DNA of 64,000 nucleotides from Thermoanaerobacter thermocopriae JCM 7501 (GTDB taxonomy: Bacteria > Bacillota > Thermoanaerobacteria > Thermoanaerobacterales > Thermoanaerobacteraceae). This document shows, in pieces, positions 31,896 through 41,338 of the stretch (positions are counted from its first letter, which is position 1; every line of letters starts with the position of its first letter). Made by a program: the position numbers and the translations under genes. The notes under the pieces were generated by a model. The model made no database searches, was not told where the DNA came from, and saw only the letters and a program-made list of their open reading frames with translations. The stretch is from the NCBI RefSeq assembly GCF_001310975.1, contig NZ_BAZY01000002.1, forward strand, positions 62,001 to 126,000. The letters are read 5' to 3'.

Positions 31896-33236
31896 TTGAT
31901 AAAATTTCCAAAAGACTTTGTTTGGGGAACAGCTACCTCATCATACCAAATAGAAGGAGCGGTAAATGAAGACGGAAGGACCCCTTCCATATGGGACACA
32001 TTTTCAAAAACAGAAGGGAAAACCTATAATGGCCACACAGGAGATGTAGCCTGTGACCATTACCACCGCTATAAGGAAGATGTAGAGATATTAAAAGAAA
32101 TAGGAGTAAAAGCTTACAGATTTTCAATTGCATGGCCAAGGATTTTCCCTGAAGAAGGGAAATACAATCCAAAAGGGATGGACTTTTACAAAAGATTAGT
32201 AAATGAGTTATTGAAGAAGGACATAATGCCAACCGCGACAATTTATCATTGGGATTTACCACAATGGGCTTATGACAAAGGAGGAGGCTGGCTAAATAGG
32301 GAAAGTATAAAATGGTATGTAGAATACGCCACAAAGCTATTTGAAGAATTAGGGGATGTAATACCCTTATGGATAACCCATAACGAACCATGGTGTGCAT
32401 CAATATTAAGCTATGGGATAGGAGAACATGCGCCTGGGCACAAAAACTACAGAGAGGCGCTAATAGCAGCTCATCATATACTACTTTCCCATGGAGAAGC
32501 AGTAAAAGCCTTCAGAGAAATGAATATAAAAGGGAGTAAAATTGGTATAACACTAAACTTAACCCCTGCATATCCTGCCAGTGAAAAAGAAGAAGACAAA
32601 TTAGCAGCCCAATATGCTGACGGATTTTCTAACAGATGGTTTTTAGATCCAATATTCAAAGGCAATTATCCAGAGGATATGATGGAATTATATAGTAAAA
32701 TAATTGGAGAATTTGACTTTATAAAAGAAGGAGATTTAGAGACTATAAGTGTTCCGATAGATTTTCTTGGAGTTAACTATTATACTAGGAGTATTGTAAA
32801 ATATGATGAAGATTCCATGCTAAAGGCAGAGAATGTGCCGGGGCCAGGTAAGAGGACGGAGATGGGATGGGAGATAAGCCCAGAGTCTTTGTATGACCTT
32901 TTAAAAAGGCTAGATAGAGAATATACAAAACTGCCTATGTATATCACAGAGAATGGAGCAGCATTTAAAGATGAAGTGACAGAGGATGGACGAGTACACG
33001 ACGATGAAAGAATAGAATACATTAAAGAGCACTTAAAAGCAGCAGCAAAATTTATAGGAGAAGGAGGTAACTTAAAAGGATATTTCGTATGGTCGCTGAT
33101 GGACAATTTTGAATGGGCCCATGGATATTCAAAAAGATTTGGGATAGTTTATGTGGATTATGAGACGCAAAAGAGAATATTAAAAGACAGTGCATTGTGG
33201 TATAAAGAGGTAATACAGAAAAATTCTATTGAGTAG
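31896..33236 (+). CDS. bglA: Beta-glucosidase, GH1
   Basis: 446-residue cytoplasmic enzyme. Acid/base Glu lies in WITHNEPWC (about residue 166) and the nucleophile in YITENGAAFKD (about 353). The C-terminal aglycone loop FEWAHGYSKRFGIVYVD has the Glu-Trp pair of non-phosphorylated glucose binders, in contrast to the Ser/Lys/Tyr set of the GH1 enzyme at 5924. It is strongly reminiscent of the thermostable Thermoanaerobacter brockii beta-glucosidase. Start TTG 31896 chosen (AGGAG eight bases upstream); GTG 31887 is within the Shine-Dalgarno itself. Completes the transporter-mannosidase-glucosidase operon. Confidence 0.93.
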   Translation: MIKFPKDFVWGTATSSYQIEGAVNEDGRTPSIWDTFSKTEGKTYNGHTGDVACDHYHRYKEDVEILKEIGVKAYRFSIAWPRIFPEEGKYNPKGMDFYKRLVNELLKKDIMPTATIYHWDLPQWAYDKGGGWLNRESIKWYVEYATKLFEELGDVIPLWITHNEPWCASILSYGIGEHAPGHKNYREALIAAHHILLSHGEAVKAFREMNIKGSKIGITLNLTPAYPASEKEEDKLAAQYADGFSNRWFLDPIFKGNYPEDMMELYSKIIGEFDFIKEGDLETISVPIDFLGVNYYTRSIVKYDEDSMLKAENVPGPGKRTEMGWEISPESLYDLLKRLDREYTKLPMYITENGAAFKDEVTEDGRVHDDERIEYIKEHLKAAAKFIGEGGNLKGYFVWSLMDNFEWAHGYSKRFGIVYVDYETQKRILKDSALWYKEVIQKNSIE

Positions 33237-33251
33237 TAAATGATAAAAAGC

Positions 33252-33300
33252 AAGAAGAGGCTGTTAAAAATTTGATTGTCAAACAGCCTCTTCTTCTTTT
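33252..33300. terminator. Bidirectional terminator between bglA and znuB
   Basis: AAGAAGAGGCTGTT (33252-33265) pairs with AACAGCCTCTTCTT (33282-33295). T-rich tracts follow on both strands, serving the convergent operons. Confidence 0.9.
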
Positions 33301-33303
33301 ATT

Positions 33304-34097
33304 TTACCTCTTCTTTAATGAAACGAGTCCCATTATTAAAAGCGAGACGAGAACTATACTTCCACCGGGGGATAAGTTTAAGTAAAAGGATAGAAATATT
33401 CCTGAAAAAACTGATATAAAGGAAAAGAGTATTGCATAAAATATTGTCTGTTTAAAGCTTTTGGCGATTCTTAAACTTGCGGCAGCCGGTATTACCATTA
33501 GGCTGAGACTAAAAGCGCACCTACAATTCTCATGGCGAGGGCAACAGTTAAAGCTACTAGTATTGTAAAGAAGAAATTGATATAGCTTACGGGTATCCCT
33601 GAAATTTTTGCGGCTTCTTCATCGAAGGTGATGTACAATAACTCTTTGTACAGCAACATAATTGACGCCACCACAACGATACCGAGAGTTGAAATCAAAA
33701 GGACGTCAGTGTTTGTTACAGACACAATACTTCCAAACAGATAATTCATTATGTTGGCTGCGCCGCCACGAGATAAGCTCAAAAGAATTATGGCAATTGC
33801 CATTCCTGCAGACATTACTATGGCTATTGATATTTCTGAATACCTGAAATATGTCTTCCTCAGTCTTTCTATTCCAAAAGAAGCTAAAAGTACTACAATT
33901 ATGGAACCTAATGTAGGATTTATTCCAAGTAAAATACCTGCTGCCACTCCTGCTAAAGCAACGTGAGAAAGGGTGTCTCCTATTTGTGAAAGCCGTCTTA
34001 GGACAAGAAAGCTACCTGTTAAAGGTGCAATTATTGAAATAATGCTTCCGGCTATAAATGCTCTTCTCATAAATTCATAGGAAAAAATATCAATCAT
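33304..34097 (-). CDS. znuB: Zinc/manganese ABC transporter permease, ZnuB type, one frameshift
   Basis: Permease of about 264 residues with eight or nine helices. FLVLRRLSQIGDTLSHVALAG (about 30-50) is the conserved early motif. FFTILVALTVALAMRIVGALLV then LMVIPAAASLRIAKSF spans the frame break near 33510-33515: adding one base (TCA-AGC-CTA-ATG) joins the two open frames. ATG 34097 is preferred over 34112 because GGGAG lies eight bases before it. It overlaps the end of znuC by eight bases. Last gene of zur-znuA-znuA-znuC-znuB. Confidence 0.87.
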
Positions 34098-34854
34098 TGT
34101 TAACACTCCCATTGTGATGATGTTTTGCTATTTTTACTGGATATCCATATACTTCAGCTAATTCTCCTGCTGTAAGGTCGACGGCTTCACATTTTTCATT
34201 TATTTTACCTTCACTCATGCATATTATCCTTGATACTTTATCAGTAATTGCCCAAACGTCATGGGTTACCATTACTATAGTTATACCTTTTTCTTTATTT
34301 AATTTTTCAAGGATAGCGTATAAAGCCTTTTCAGACTTTGCATCAATTCCCGTTGTAGGCTCATCCAAAAAAAGTATTTCTGGTTTTACAACTAAAGAGC
34401 GAGCTATGAAGACCCTTTGTAGTTGTCCCCCCGATAGTCTTCCTATTAAACTGTGCTTATAATCGAGCATGTCTACAATTCTTAAAGCTTCATATACTTC
34501 TTCCCAATCTTTTTTAGAAAGTCTTTTAAATATTCCTTTCTTTGCGTATAATCCCATTGATACTACTTCTTCTACACTGGCAGGAAAAGAGGCATTAAAG
34601 GAATAAGACTTTTGGGGTACATAACTTATAAAAGACCTATTTTTTATATTTTGCAGCTTTACTCCATCGTACAAAACTTCACCAGAAGTGGGAATGAGAT
34701 TTCCTACCATAATGTTGACTAAAGTGCTTTTTCCGGACCCATTAGGTCCGATGATTGCAACAAATTCTCCTTTATTTATTTTTAAAGAGATATTATTTAA
34801 TATTTTTTTAGTATCATAAGCAAAGCTGACATTCTTAAGTTCAATCAAATTCAT
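34090..34854 (-). CDS. znuC: Zinc/manganese ABC transporter ATPase, ZnuC type
   Basis: 254-residue ATPase. Walker A GPNGSGKST (about 35-43), Q-loop VPQ, signature GRLSGGQLQRVFIARSL (about 138-154) and Walker B ILFLDEPTTGID. Ends with a His-containing tail (KIAKHHHNGSVNND), as often in metal ABC ATPases. ATG 34854 chosen; a GTG at 34860 directly after the znuA stop is an alternative. Confidence 0.93.
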   Translation of the reverse strand: MNLIELKNVSFAYDTKKILNNISLKINKGEFVAIIGPNGSGKSTLVNIMVGNLIPTSGEVLYDGVKLQNIKNRSFISYVPQKSYSFNASFPASVEEVVSMGLYAKKGIFKRLSKKDWEEVYEALRIVDMLDYKHSLIGRLSGGQLQRVFIARSLVVKPEILFLDEPTTGIDAKSEKALYAILEKLNKEKGITIVMVTHDVWAITDKVSRIICMSEGKINEKCEAVDLTAGELAEVYGYPVKIAKHHHNGSVNND

Positions 34855-34860
34855 TTTCAC

Positions 34861-35745
34861 CTACTCCAATCCTTTTTTTAAGTTTTCAAGGTTGTCTTTC
34901 ATTAAAGACATAAAGTCTGCCTTTTTCTTTACATCTTCTTGTGTTAAAGTACCTATAGTGTTAAGTTTTAAAACAGTGGCGCCACTTTCTTGGGCTATTG
35001 TTTCCATTGGTTTTGCGGCAGATAAGTTTTCAGCAAAGATGTATTTTATCTTTTCCTTTTTAATCAAGGCTACCAGCTCACTCATTCTGGCAGGACTTGG
35101 CTCTGCTTCATCACTCATACCTACTAAGGATTCTTGATTTATCTCATAATCGCGAGCTACATAGGCAAAAGCACTGTGGAAAACTACAAAAGTTTTAAGC
35201 CTTGTTTTAGATAGCTCTTCTGTGTATTGTTTATCAAGATTTTCTAATTCTGTTTTTAGTTTTTGATAATTCTTTTCGAAATAATTTTTGTTATTAGGGT
35301 CAATCTTTTGCAAAGCTTCATTTATATTTTTTGCCACAATTAAAGCCTCTTTTGGAGAAATCCACACATGGGGATTTATTGTATTGCCTTTTGTGATAGG
35401 CTCTATCCCTTTTGAAACTTCATAAAATTCAGCATGTGGAGCTGAAACCATGATTTTATTTATCCATGGGTCGTCTAAAGTAAGGCCTAGGTACAAAACA
35501 GCTTTTGCTTTTGTTATTTCTGCTATTTCCCTTGCGGTGGGCTCCCAACCATGTGGGCTAACGTTAAAGGGTATTATGTTCTTTACTGTTACCTTATCTC
35601 CTCCTATTTTAGAAGTCAAATCATAAATCGGATAAAAAGAAGCGTATACTAATGGTTTTGATGCTTCTGAATTTTTTGAGCTACAAGCTGTTAAATTTAA
35701 TACTAATGCAATAATTAAAAGAGTGGTGATTACTACTTTTTTCAT
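34861..35745 (-). CDS. znuA: Metal-binding lipoprotein, ZnuA type (copy 1)
   Basis: 294-residue cluster 9 binding protein. Lipobox LTAC at about 21-24. Candidate metal ligands are the His of SPHGWEPT (about 71), of NPHVWISP (about 141), of FHSAFAY (about 206) and an acidic residue near 280. It lacks the long His/Asp-rich loop of many ZnuA proteins. Start 35745 gives a clean signal peptide with GGGAGG upstream; the frame could extend 11 codons further. It is a tandem paralogue of the next gene (same order of motifs, roughly 60 percent identical by eye). Confidence 0.92.
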   Translation of the reverse strand: MKKVVITTLLIIALVLNLTACSSKNSEASKPLVYASFYPIYDLTSKIGGDKVTVKNIIPFNVSPHGWEPTAREIAEITKAKAVLYLGLTLDDPWINKIMVSAPHAEFYEVSKGIEPITKGNTINPHVWISPKEALIVAKNINEALQKIDPNNKNYFEKNYQKLKTELENLDKQYTEELSKTRLKTFVVFHSAFAYVARDYEINQESLVGMSDEAEPSPARMSELVALIKKEKIKYIFAENLSAAKPMETIAQESGATVLKLNTIGTLTQEDVKKKADFMSLMKDNLENLKKGLE

Positions 35746-35770
35746 GTATTCCTTAACCTCCCGATATTGA

Positions 35771-36655
35771 TTATTCATTTAATGCTCTTTTTAAGTTTTC
35801 AAGATTTTGTTTCATTAGTGAAATATAATCTTCTTTTTTCTTTACATCTTCTTTTGTAAGGCCTTCAATTGTATTAAGATGTAAGATTTGTATTCCTGTT
35901 TCTTTTGCTATAGTCTGTATAGGCTTTGGAGAAGTCAAGGGTTCTGTGAAAATGTATTTTATATTTTCACTTTTTATAAGATTTATAATTTCTGTCATTC
36001 TAGCAGGGCTTACCTCTGCTTCTTCATCTGAACCTACTAATGCTTCTTGCTTTAAGCCATAGTCTCTTGCTAAATAATCAAAAGCGCGGTGGTATACAAT
36101 AAAGGTTTTGTGCTTTGTTTGTGAAAGAGTCTCAGTGTACTCTTTATCAAGAGTTTCTAATGTAGTTTTTAAATTTTGATAATTTTTTTCAAAATAATCT
36201 TTATCATTAGGGAAACTTTTTTGCAAAGCTTCATTTATGTTTTTAGCCATTGTCAAGGCTTCTTTTGGTGAAAGCCATATATGAGGATTTGTTCGATTGC
36301 CTTCAACAATTGGAGTTATGCCTTTTGATACTTCATAAAATGTTACATTTGGAGCATTGGTTTTTATTTTGTCAATCCAAGAGTCCATTCCCAAACCTAA
36401 GTAAAGGATAGTTTTTGCCTTTGTCATTTCAGCCACGTCTTTTGTGGTAGGTTCCCAATCGTGGGGTTCGACTCCTGGGGGTATTATAGTTCTTACTGTT
36501 ATTTTGTCACCACCAATTTTTGATGTAAGGTCATAAATTGGGTAAAAAGATGCATATACTACAGGTTTTGAAGATTCTACTGTTTTTGTGCCACAAGAGG
36601 TTATACCTAAAATTAAAGTCATGATAAGCAGTATAGCGATTAAAGTTTTTTTCAT
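35771..36655 (-). CDS. znuA: Metal-binding lipoprotein, ZnuA type (copy 2)
   Basis: 294-residue paralogue of its downstream neighbour, with lipobox ITSC (Cys about 21). Metal ligands correspond: PHDWEPT, NPHIWLSP, YHRAFDY. It differs around the first ligand loop (PGVEPHDW versus FNVSPHGW), so the two may differ in affinity or in zinc versus manganese preference. AGGAGG precedes the ATG. Lies 18 bases after zur. Confidence 0.92.
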   Translation of the reverse strand: MKKTLIAILLIMTLILGITSCGTKTVESSKPVVYASFYPIYDLTSKIGGDKITVRTIIPPGVEPHDWEPTTKDVAEMTKAKTILYLGLGMDSWIDKIKTNAPNVTFYEVSKGITPIVEGNRTNPHIWLSPKEALTMAKNINEALQKSFPNDKDYFEKNYQNLKTTLETLDKEYTETLSQTKHKTFIVYHRAFDYLARDYGLKQEALVGSDEEAEVSPARMTEIINLIKSENIKYIFTEPLTSPKPIQTIAKETGIQILHLNTIEGLTKEDVKKKEDYISLMKQNLENLKRALNE

Positions 36656-36673
36656 AAATATTACCTCCTATAG

Positions 36674-37090
36674 TTAGTTTTTATTGCTCCTGCAATCTTT
36701 GCAATAACCAACGATTTCTATTTTGTGGTCTACAATTTCAAAGTCTTTTATCTGGTTTATCCAAAGTTCGAGAGGGCATATGTCTAGTTCAAAGATTTTG
36801 CCGCATTTTAAACATCTCATGGTATGACTGTGTATTTCTTTTCGCATTACATACATAATATTATTGCCAATTGTCGTTTCATTTAAAATATTTATATCTT
36901 TCAAAAGGCTCAAATTGCGATAAACTGTGTCAATACTTACTTGAGGAAAGACTTCTTTTACTTTTTCATAGATTTCTCTCACAGAAAGATACCCCTGCTG
37001 ATTTAACATGATATCCAGTATCAATTCTCGTTGAGGCGTAAGTTTGTAGTTATGGTCTTTTAATTTTTTAATGGCTTCTTGTTTATGCAT
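36674..37090 (-). CDS. zur: Fur-family metalloregulator, probably Zur
   Basis: 138-residue repressor. Winged helix about 10-85 (YKLTPQRELILDIML; VSIDTVYRNLSLLKD recognition helix), then a metal/dimerisation domain with two CxxC pairs, CLKCG and CKDC, that hold structural zinc, and His residues EIHSHTMRC. Being first in an operon with znuAACB makes zinc sensing (Zur) the best guess over Fur or PerR. ATG 37090 chosen; GTG 37099 is in frame. It should bind the palindrome just upstream and so control itself and the transporter. Confidence 0.88.
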   Translation of the reverse strand: MHKQEAIKKLKDHNYKLTPQRELILDIMLNQQGYLSVREIYEKVKEVFPQVSIDTVYRNLSLLKDINILNETTIGNNIMYVMRKEIHSHTMRCLKCGKIFELDICPLELWINQIKDFEIVDHKIEIVGYCKDCRSNKN

Positions 37091-37112
37091 TTTAATCACA
37101 CCCTTTATTAAA

Positions 37113-37163
37113 TAAGAAATCTTTCTTAATTAAGATAGTATTACAATTTAGCAAAAAAGTCAA
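37113..37163 (-). promoter_or_regulatory. znu operon promoter with Zur-type palindrome
   Basis: On the minus strand: TTGACT (37163-37158), 17-base spacer, TACTAT (37140-37135), then the perfect inverted repeat TAAGAAA-TC-TTTCTTA (37113-37128) over the transcription start. Layout is that of a repressor site. Confidence 0.7.
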
Positions 37164-37212
37164 TGGGAAATTTACATAAATTTAAATCAAATGTTAACTT
37201 TCACATATACTA

Positions 37213-37241
37213 TTGAAATTTCAGAAAATGTTTTCTATAAT
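37213..37241 (+). promoter_or_regulatory. Promoter of the moxR operon
   Basis: TTGAAA, 17-base spacer, TATAAT, divergent from the znu promoter and 41 bases before the moxR start. Confidence 0.75.
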
Positions 37242-37281
37242 AAAAAAATAAGGTAAAATTTATTTGGAAAAAGGTGATAGG

Positions 37282-38219
37282 ATGGAATATGCAAAAATAT
37301 TAGAAGACATAAGGAATAACATTGAAAAAGTGATAGTAGGGAAAAGAGAAGTAATTGATTTAATGCTTACAGCTTTAATATCTTCAGGCATATTCTTTTA
37401 GAGGATGTGCCAGGAGTTGGTAAAACTACTATTGCCAAAGCATTAGCTAAATCTATTAGTTGTGAGTTTAAGAGGGTGCAATTTACTCCCGATTTGCTTC
37501 CTAGCGATTTGACAGGGATAAATGTTTACAATCAAAAACTCAATGAATTTGAGTTTAAAAAAGGCCCTTTGTTTACCAATATATTGTTAGCTGATGAGAT
37601 AAATAGAGCGACACCCAGGACTCAGTCTAGCCTTCTTGAATGTATGGAAGAAAGGCAGGTAACTGTAGACGGTGTCACTTATCCTTTAGACAAACCCTTT
37701 TTTGTTATTGCTACGCAAAATCCTATAGAAAGTTACGGCACTTTTCCTCTTCCCGAGGCTCAAATAGATAGGTTTTTGATGAAAATAAAAATGGGATATC
37801 CCAAAAGAGAGGAAGAGCAGAGAATAATAGACCTTTTTGATAAAGGTAGTCCCTTAGAGAATATTCAGCCAGTTTGCAGCAAAGAGGATATAATAAAAAT
37901 GCAAAAAGAGTATACCAATGTGTATGTGGAAAAAGATGTTGCCAATTATATTTTAGATATAATTGAAAGGACAAGAGAAGATAGGGAGATAGAATTGGGA
38001 GCAAGCCCAAGGGCTACATTGGCTTTTTATAAATCTTCTCAAGCTTATGCTTATATAAAAGGAAGAGATTTTGTGACACCAGACGATGTAAGGTATATTG
38101 CACCATTTGTGCTTTCTCACAGAATTATTTTAAAAGGGGTAGGTAAACTTAAAAATTTAAAGGCGGAAGATGTAGTGAAAAGAATCTTAGAAGAAGTTCC
38201 AATCCCTCTTGAAAAATAG
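37282..38219 (+). CDS. MoxR-family AAA+ ATPase, one frameshift
   Basis: ATPase of about 312 residues. Residues 1-36 ([20 protein letters not shown], then [16 protein letters not shown]) precede a frame break at about 37391, where GGCATATTC should read GGCCATATTC to give [20 protein letters not shown] with Walker A. Walker [21 protein letters not shown] and sensor [21 protein letters not shown], the MoxR hallmark, follow. MoxR proteins act as chaperones for protein complexes, commonly with DUF58 partners, and the next gene is one. The missing C is probably a sequence error. Confidence 0.92.
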
Positions 38220-38238
38220 AAATTAGGTGGTTTTGAAA

Positions 38239-39381
38239 ATGAATGCTTTGTGGTTTATTCTTCTTGTGGCTTTTGTATTAGCCATGCAAGCTAATCTTTA
38301 TAAAAAATACATTTTTAAGGATTTGAAAATAGAACGGAAATTTGAAAATCCAGCTATTTTTACTGGAGAAAAGACAACGCTTAAGGTTACACTTGTAAAT
38401 AAAAAAATTTTCCCTATTACTTATTTGAAGTTACAGCAAAAGATTCCTGTGGAACTTCAAATGGTAAAATCATCTATGGTGGAAAATAATGATAAAGTTA
38501 AGTATTTTCACACTACAGTGCTTTCTATGATGCCTTTTCAGAGGATTACAAGGAAATTTGAAATTGTAGGTATAAAAAGGGGAGTATACAATCTTTTTGA
38601 CCCCGTTAAAGTTTTTTCTACCGATTTATTTGGCAGTGAGGAATATGAAAGTGAAATATTGGCTCATGCGAGACTGGTGGTTTATCCTAATCTAATAGAT
38701 TTGAATAGTTCTTTTGTTGTGGCTGATTCTCTTCAAGGAGACGTGTTTGTAAGAAGATGGATAATAGAAGACCCTATTATGATAAGTGGAATCAGAGATT
38801 ATACTCCTTCTGACAATTATAAAGACATAAATTGGAAAGCCACTGCCAAAAATCAGACATTAAAAGTGAATAAATATGATTATACAGCAGATAAAAAAAT
38901 AATGATATTGTTTAACATTGATTTTCACAGGTATCTGTTTAAGACTATTGACCTACAAGAGTTTGAAAAGGCAGTGGAAGTAGCAGCTTCTTTATCAGTG
39001 GATTTATTAAAAAAAGGCATTCCTGTTGGATTTTCTACAAATGCTATCTGCCTTTTTGAGGGGGATTACAGTATTATAGAGCCTTCTGCAGGAGAATCTC
39101 AGATTTCAAAGCTTCTTGAGGTTTTTGCAGGTTTGTCTTTTTTTAAGAGATATGACCTTGAAGAAATTTTAAGGCTTATGACAAATCATTTGTCATGGGG
39201 CACAGATTTAGTGGTTGTAACGCCTTTTGTAGATGACAAAGTTGTAAATGCTCTTTCTGACATAGGAAATACAAAAATTTCAATTGTTTCAATAAAGCCT
39301 AATGAAATTGGTCATTTGCCAACAAATATTAAGTTATTCTTTTATAATGAAGAGGGGAAGCAACTTGAAACTGTGGGATAG
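38239..39381 (+). CDS. DUF58 (VWA-like) membrane-anchored protein
   Basis: About 380 residues. One N-terminal hydrophobic segment is followed by a beta-rich region and the DUF58 core: GIRDYTPSDNYKDINWKATAK (about 191-211), the family signature. A VWA-like domain with a degenerate metal site ends the protein. Partners MoxR ATPases in gene pairs across bacteria, with proposed roles in envelope or complex assembly. ATG 38239 fits AGGTGG at 38225-38230; GTG 38227 and TTG 38233 are in-frame alternatives. Confidence 0.87.
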   Translation: MNALWFILLVAFVLAMQANLYKKYIFKDLKIERKFENPAIFTGEKTTLKVTLVNKKIFPITYLKLQQKIPVELQMVKSSMVENNDKVKYFHTTVLSMMPFQRITRKFEIVGIKRGVYNLFDPVKVFSTDLFGSEEYESEILAHARLVVYPNLIDLNSSFVVADSLQGDVFVRRWIIEDPIMISGIRDYTPSDNYKDINWKATAKNQTLKVNKYDYTADKKIMILFNIDFHRYLFKTIDLQEFEKAVEVAASLSVDLLKKGIPVGFSTNAICLFEGDYSIIEPSAGESQISKLLEVFAGLSFFKRYDLEEILRLMTNHLSWGTDLVVVTPFVDDKVVNALSDIGNTKISIVSIKPNEIGHLPTNIKLFFYNEEGKQLETVG

Positions 39382-40690
39382 AGAAAAGTTTGTGAGGACG
39401 TTTTTGACAGTTTTAGACGGCATGATGGTATTTTTAATTTACACCCTATTAAATGGGCTTTTTATTAGAGAAAAAGGTATTTCCTTTGGAATAATCCTTT
39501 TAGTTTCTTTAATAAGCGGGGTTTTTAACAATGCAGAAATTGAGATGAAAGAGAAAACTTATAAACAATTGAATTTAACTATAGGTGTTGTAATTAGCAT
39601 TTTGTTGAGCGCAATAATTAGTGAAAATTATTATCAACTGGTGGCCATATTCATTGTGTTTTTGTATATTTGGTCAAGAGGAGTAAAAAACAGAGGAATC
39701 TTCGTTAGTGATATGTTAAATGTGGAACAATTTTATAAGCAGTTAATAGGTCTATTTGTCATAAATATTGCGAACTATTTTATGCCTCCTGAAGATATAT
39801 TGATAATCCCTAAATATAGCATTATTTATATTCTGCTCAGCATTTTTGTGCTTTTAGAAGTTAAAAATCTCAGATTCTCCGATAATAGGTCAAATAAAAG
39901 AGTTTCAACTTTTGAGTGGGCAGCAGTAAGCCTTATAATTTTAACTATGATTTTGCTTTCTTCTCCTGCTGTGAGAGGATTTATCTATCATTATTTGTAT
40001 GAAGGCATTGTAAAAATTTTTGTTTATGGCGCTTCTTATTTAGCTTATGGTTTGTTTTTAATGTTGTCAAAGCTTTTTAGCCTGCTGCCTATAGACGAAG
40101 AGTATTTTAAAAAGGCGATGGAGGAAGCCTTAAAACAAGATAGTAGTAAGGGAAATATGTTTGAGGAGCAAATTCCTCAAGATTATGCTTGGCTTGTCCA
40201 CATGATAAATGGAATAGCTACTTTATTAGCTGTTGTTATAATAATTGCTTTGATGGTATATATTATAAAAGCAATAACAAAGCTGCAAAAAGAAAAGCAT
40301 GAAAGGGATTTTACAGAAGAAAAAGAGATTGATATAAAAATTGGGGATTTGCAAACATATAAAAGATTAAAAGGCATAAGCCAGAAAATAGCTGAAAATG
40401 TTCGAGAGCGAGTAAAAATTTATAGGGATTCGAGGAAAAGGGTAAGGTATTATTATAAAAGATTTTTAAAACACTTATACGAAAACAAAATTCTTGTAAA
40501 AGGCAACCATTCTAGTGAAGATGTTTATAAAAAAGTGGTGGAAGTTTTTCCTTTTGTGCATTCTGCAATGGAGGAAATTACAGCTCTTTACGAAAAAGTA
40601 AGATATGGAAATTATTATCCTCAATATGAGGAAGTAAAGGAATTTGAAATAAAGTTAAGAGAAATTATAAAAAATTTGAAACAAATTTAG
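39365..40690 (+). CDS. Multispanning membrane protein with C-terminal DUF4129-like domain
   Basis: 441 residues. About seven hydrophobic segments fill the first 320 residues. The C-terminal 140 are charged and helical, with RKRVRYYYKRFLKHLYENKI and HSSEDVYKKVVEVFP, the pattern of DUF4129 domains that end transglutaminase-like proteins of MoxR operons. The transglutaminase domain itself is missing. Start TTG 39365 overlaps the DUF58 gene by 17 bases and has GAGGGGAAG upstream. Function unknown. Confidence 0.7.
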   Translation: MKLWDREKFVRTFLTVLDGMMVFLIYTLLNGLFIREKGISFGIILLVSLISGVFNNAEIEMKEKTYKQLNLTIGVVISILLSAIISENYYQLVAIFIVFLYIWSRGVKNRGIFVSDMLNVEQFYKQLIGLFVINIANYFMPPEDILIIPKYSIIYILLSIFVLLEVKNLRFSDNRSNKRVSTFEWAAVSLIILTMILLSSPAVRGFIYHYLYEGIVKIFVYGASYLAYGLFLMLSKLFSLLPIDEEYFKKAMEEALKQDSSKGNMFEEQIPQDYAWLVHMINGIATLLAVVIIIALMVYIIKAITKLQKEKHERDFTEEKEIDIKIGDLQTYKRLKGISQKIAENVRERVKIYRDSRKRVRYYYKRFLKHLYENKILVKGNHSSEDVYKKVVEVFPFVHSAMEEITALYEKVRYGNYYPQYEEVKEFEIKLREIIKNLKQI

Positions 40691-40691
40691 A

Positions 40692-40721
40692 TTTACTTTG
40701 TTGGAATAAATCGTATATAAT
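40692..40721 (+). promoter_or_regulatory. Possible lemA promoter
   Basis: TTTACT, 18-base spacer, TATAAT (40716-40721); the -35 is weak. Confidence 0.45.
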
Positions 40722-40759
40722 AGTACTATAGAAAGTATTTAGAAAATAGTGAGAGGGGA

Positions 40760-41338
40760 ATGGCAGTGAAAAATCCGCTAATTATTACATTGATTGTTTT
40801 GGCTGTAATAGCTGTATTAGTATTTGGGACAATTTATGGAACTTATAACCAATTAGTGGCGTTAGATGAAAATGTAAATAGTAAATGGAGTCAGATTGAT
40901 AATCAGCTTCAAAGAAGGGCTGATTTAATTCCTAATTTAGTAGAGACTGTTAAAGGATATGCAGCACATGAAAAAGAGATTTTTGATAGTGTAAATAAAG
41001 CGAGAGAAAAACTTTTAAGTGCCAACACTGTTGCTGAAAAAGCAGCTTCAAATGATGAATTAAATACAGCACTGGGGAGGCTTCTTGCTATTGCAGAAAA
41101 TTATCCTAATTTAAAAGCTGATGCAAATTTCAGGCAGTTAAGCGACGAACTAGCAGGAACTGAAAACAGAATAGCTGTAGCGAGAATGGATTATAACAAT
41201 GCTGTTCAAGCTTATAACACCAAGATAAGGTCTTTTCCAACCTCTATCATCGCCAATATGTTTGGGTTTAAGGAAAGAGAATATTTTAAAGCAGATGAAG
41301 CAGCAAAAACTGTGCCTAAAGTAGATTTTTCCAAATAA
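40760..41338 (+). CDS. LemA-family protein
   Basis: 192-residue membrane-anchored protein: one N-terminal helix, then a four-helix bundle. The conserved stretch NVNSKWSQIDNQLQRRADLI then PNLVETVKGYAAHEK (about 37-72) and YNNAVQAYNTKIRSFPTSII (about 148-167) are definitive. Role unknown, often envelope-related and next to TPM-domain proteins; here the TPM gene lies 7.7 kb away at 49009. GTG 40766 is an alternative start with better ribosome-site spacing. Ordinary codon use, unlike the GC-richer LysR gene that follows. Confidence 0.92.
   Translation: MAVKNPLIITLIVLAVIAVLVFGTIYGTYNQLVALDENVNSKWSQIDNQLQRRADLIPNLVETVKGYAAHEKEIFDSVNKAREKLLSANTVAEKAASNDELNTALGRLLAIAENYPNLKADANFRQLSDELAGTENRIAVARMDYNNAVQAYNTKIRSFPTSIIANMFGFKEREYFKADEAAKTVPKVDFSK

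Noticed and set aside
31933-32403. Minus-strand open frame of 156 codons
   Set aside because: It lies opposite the GH1 beta-glucosidase and shows low-complexity Leu/His composition typical of an antisense shadow.
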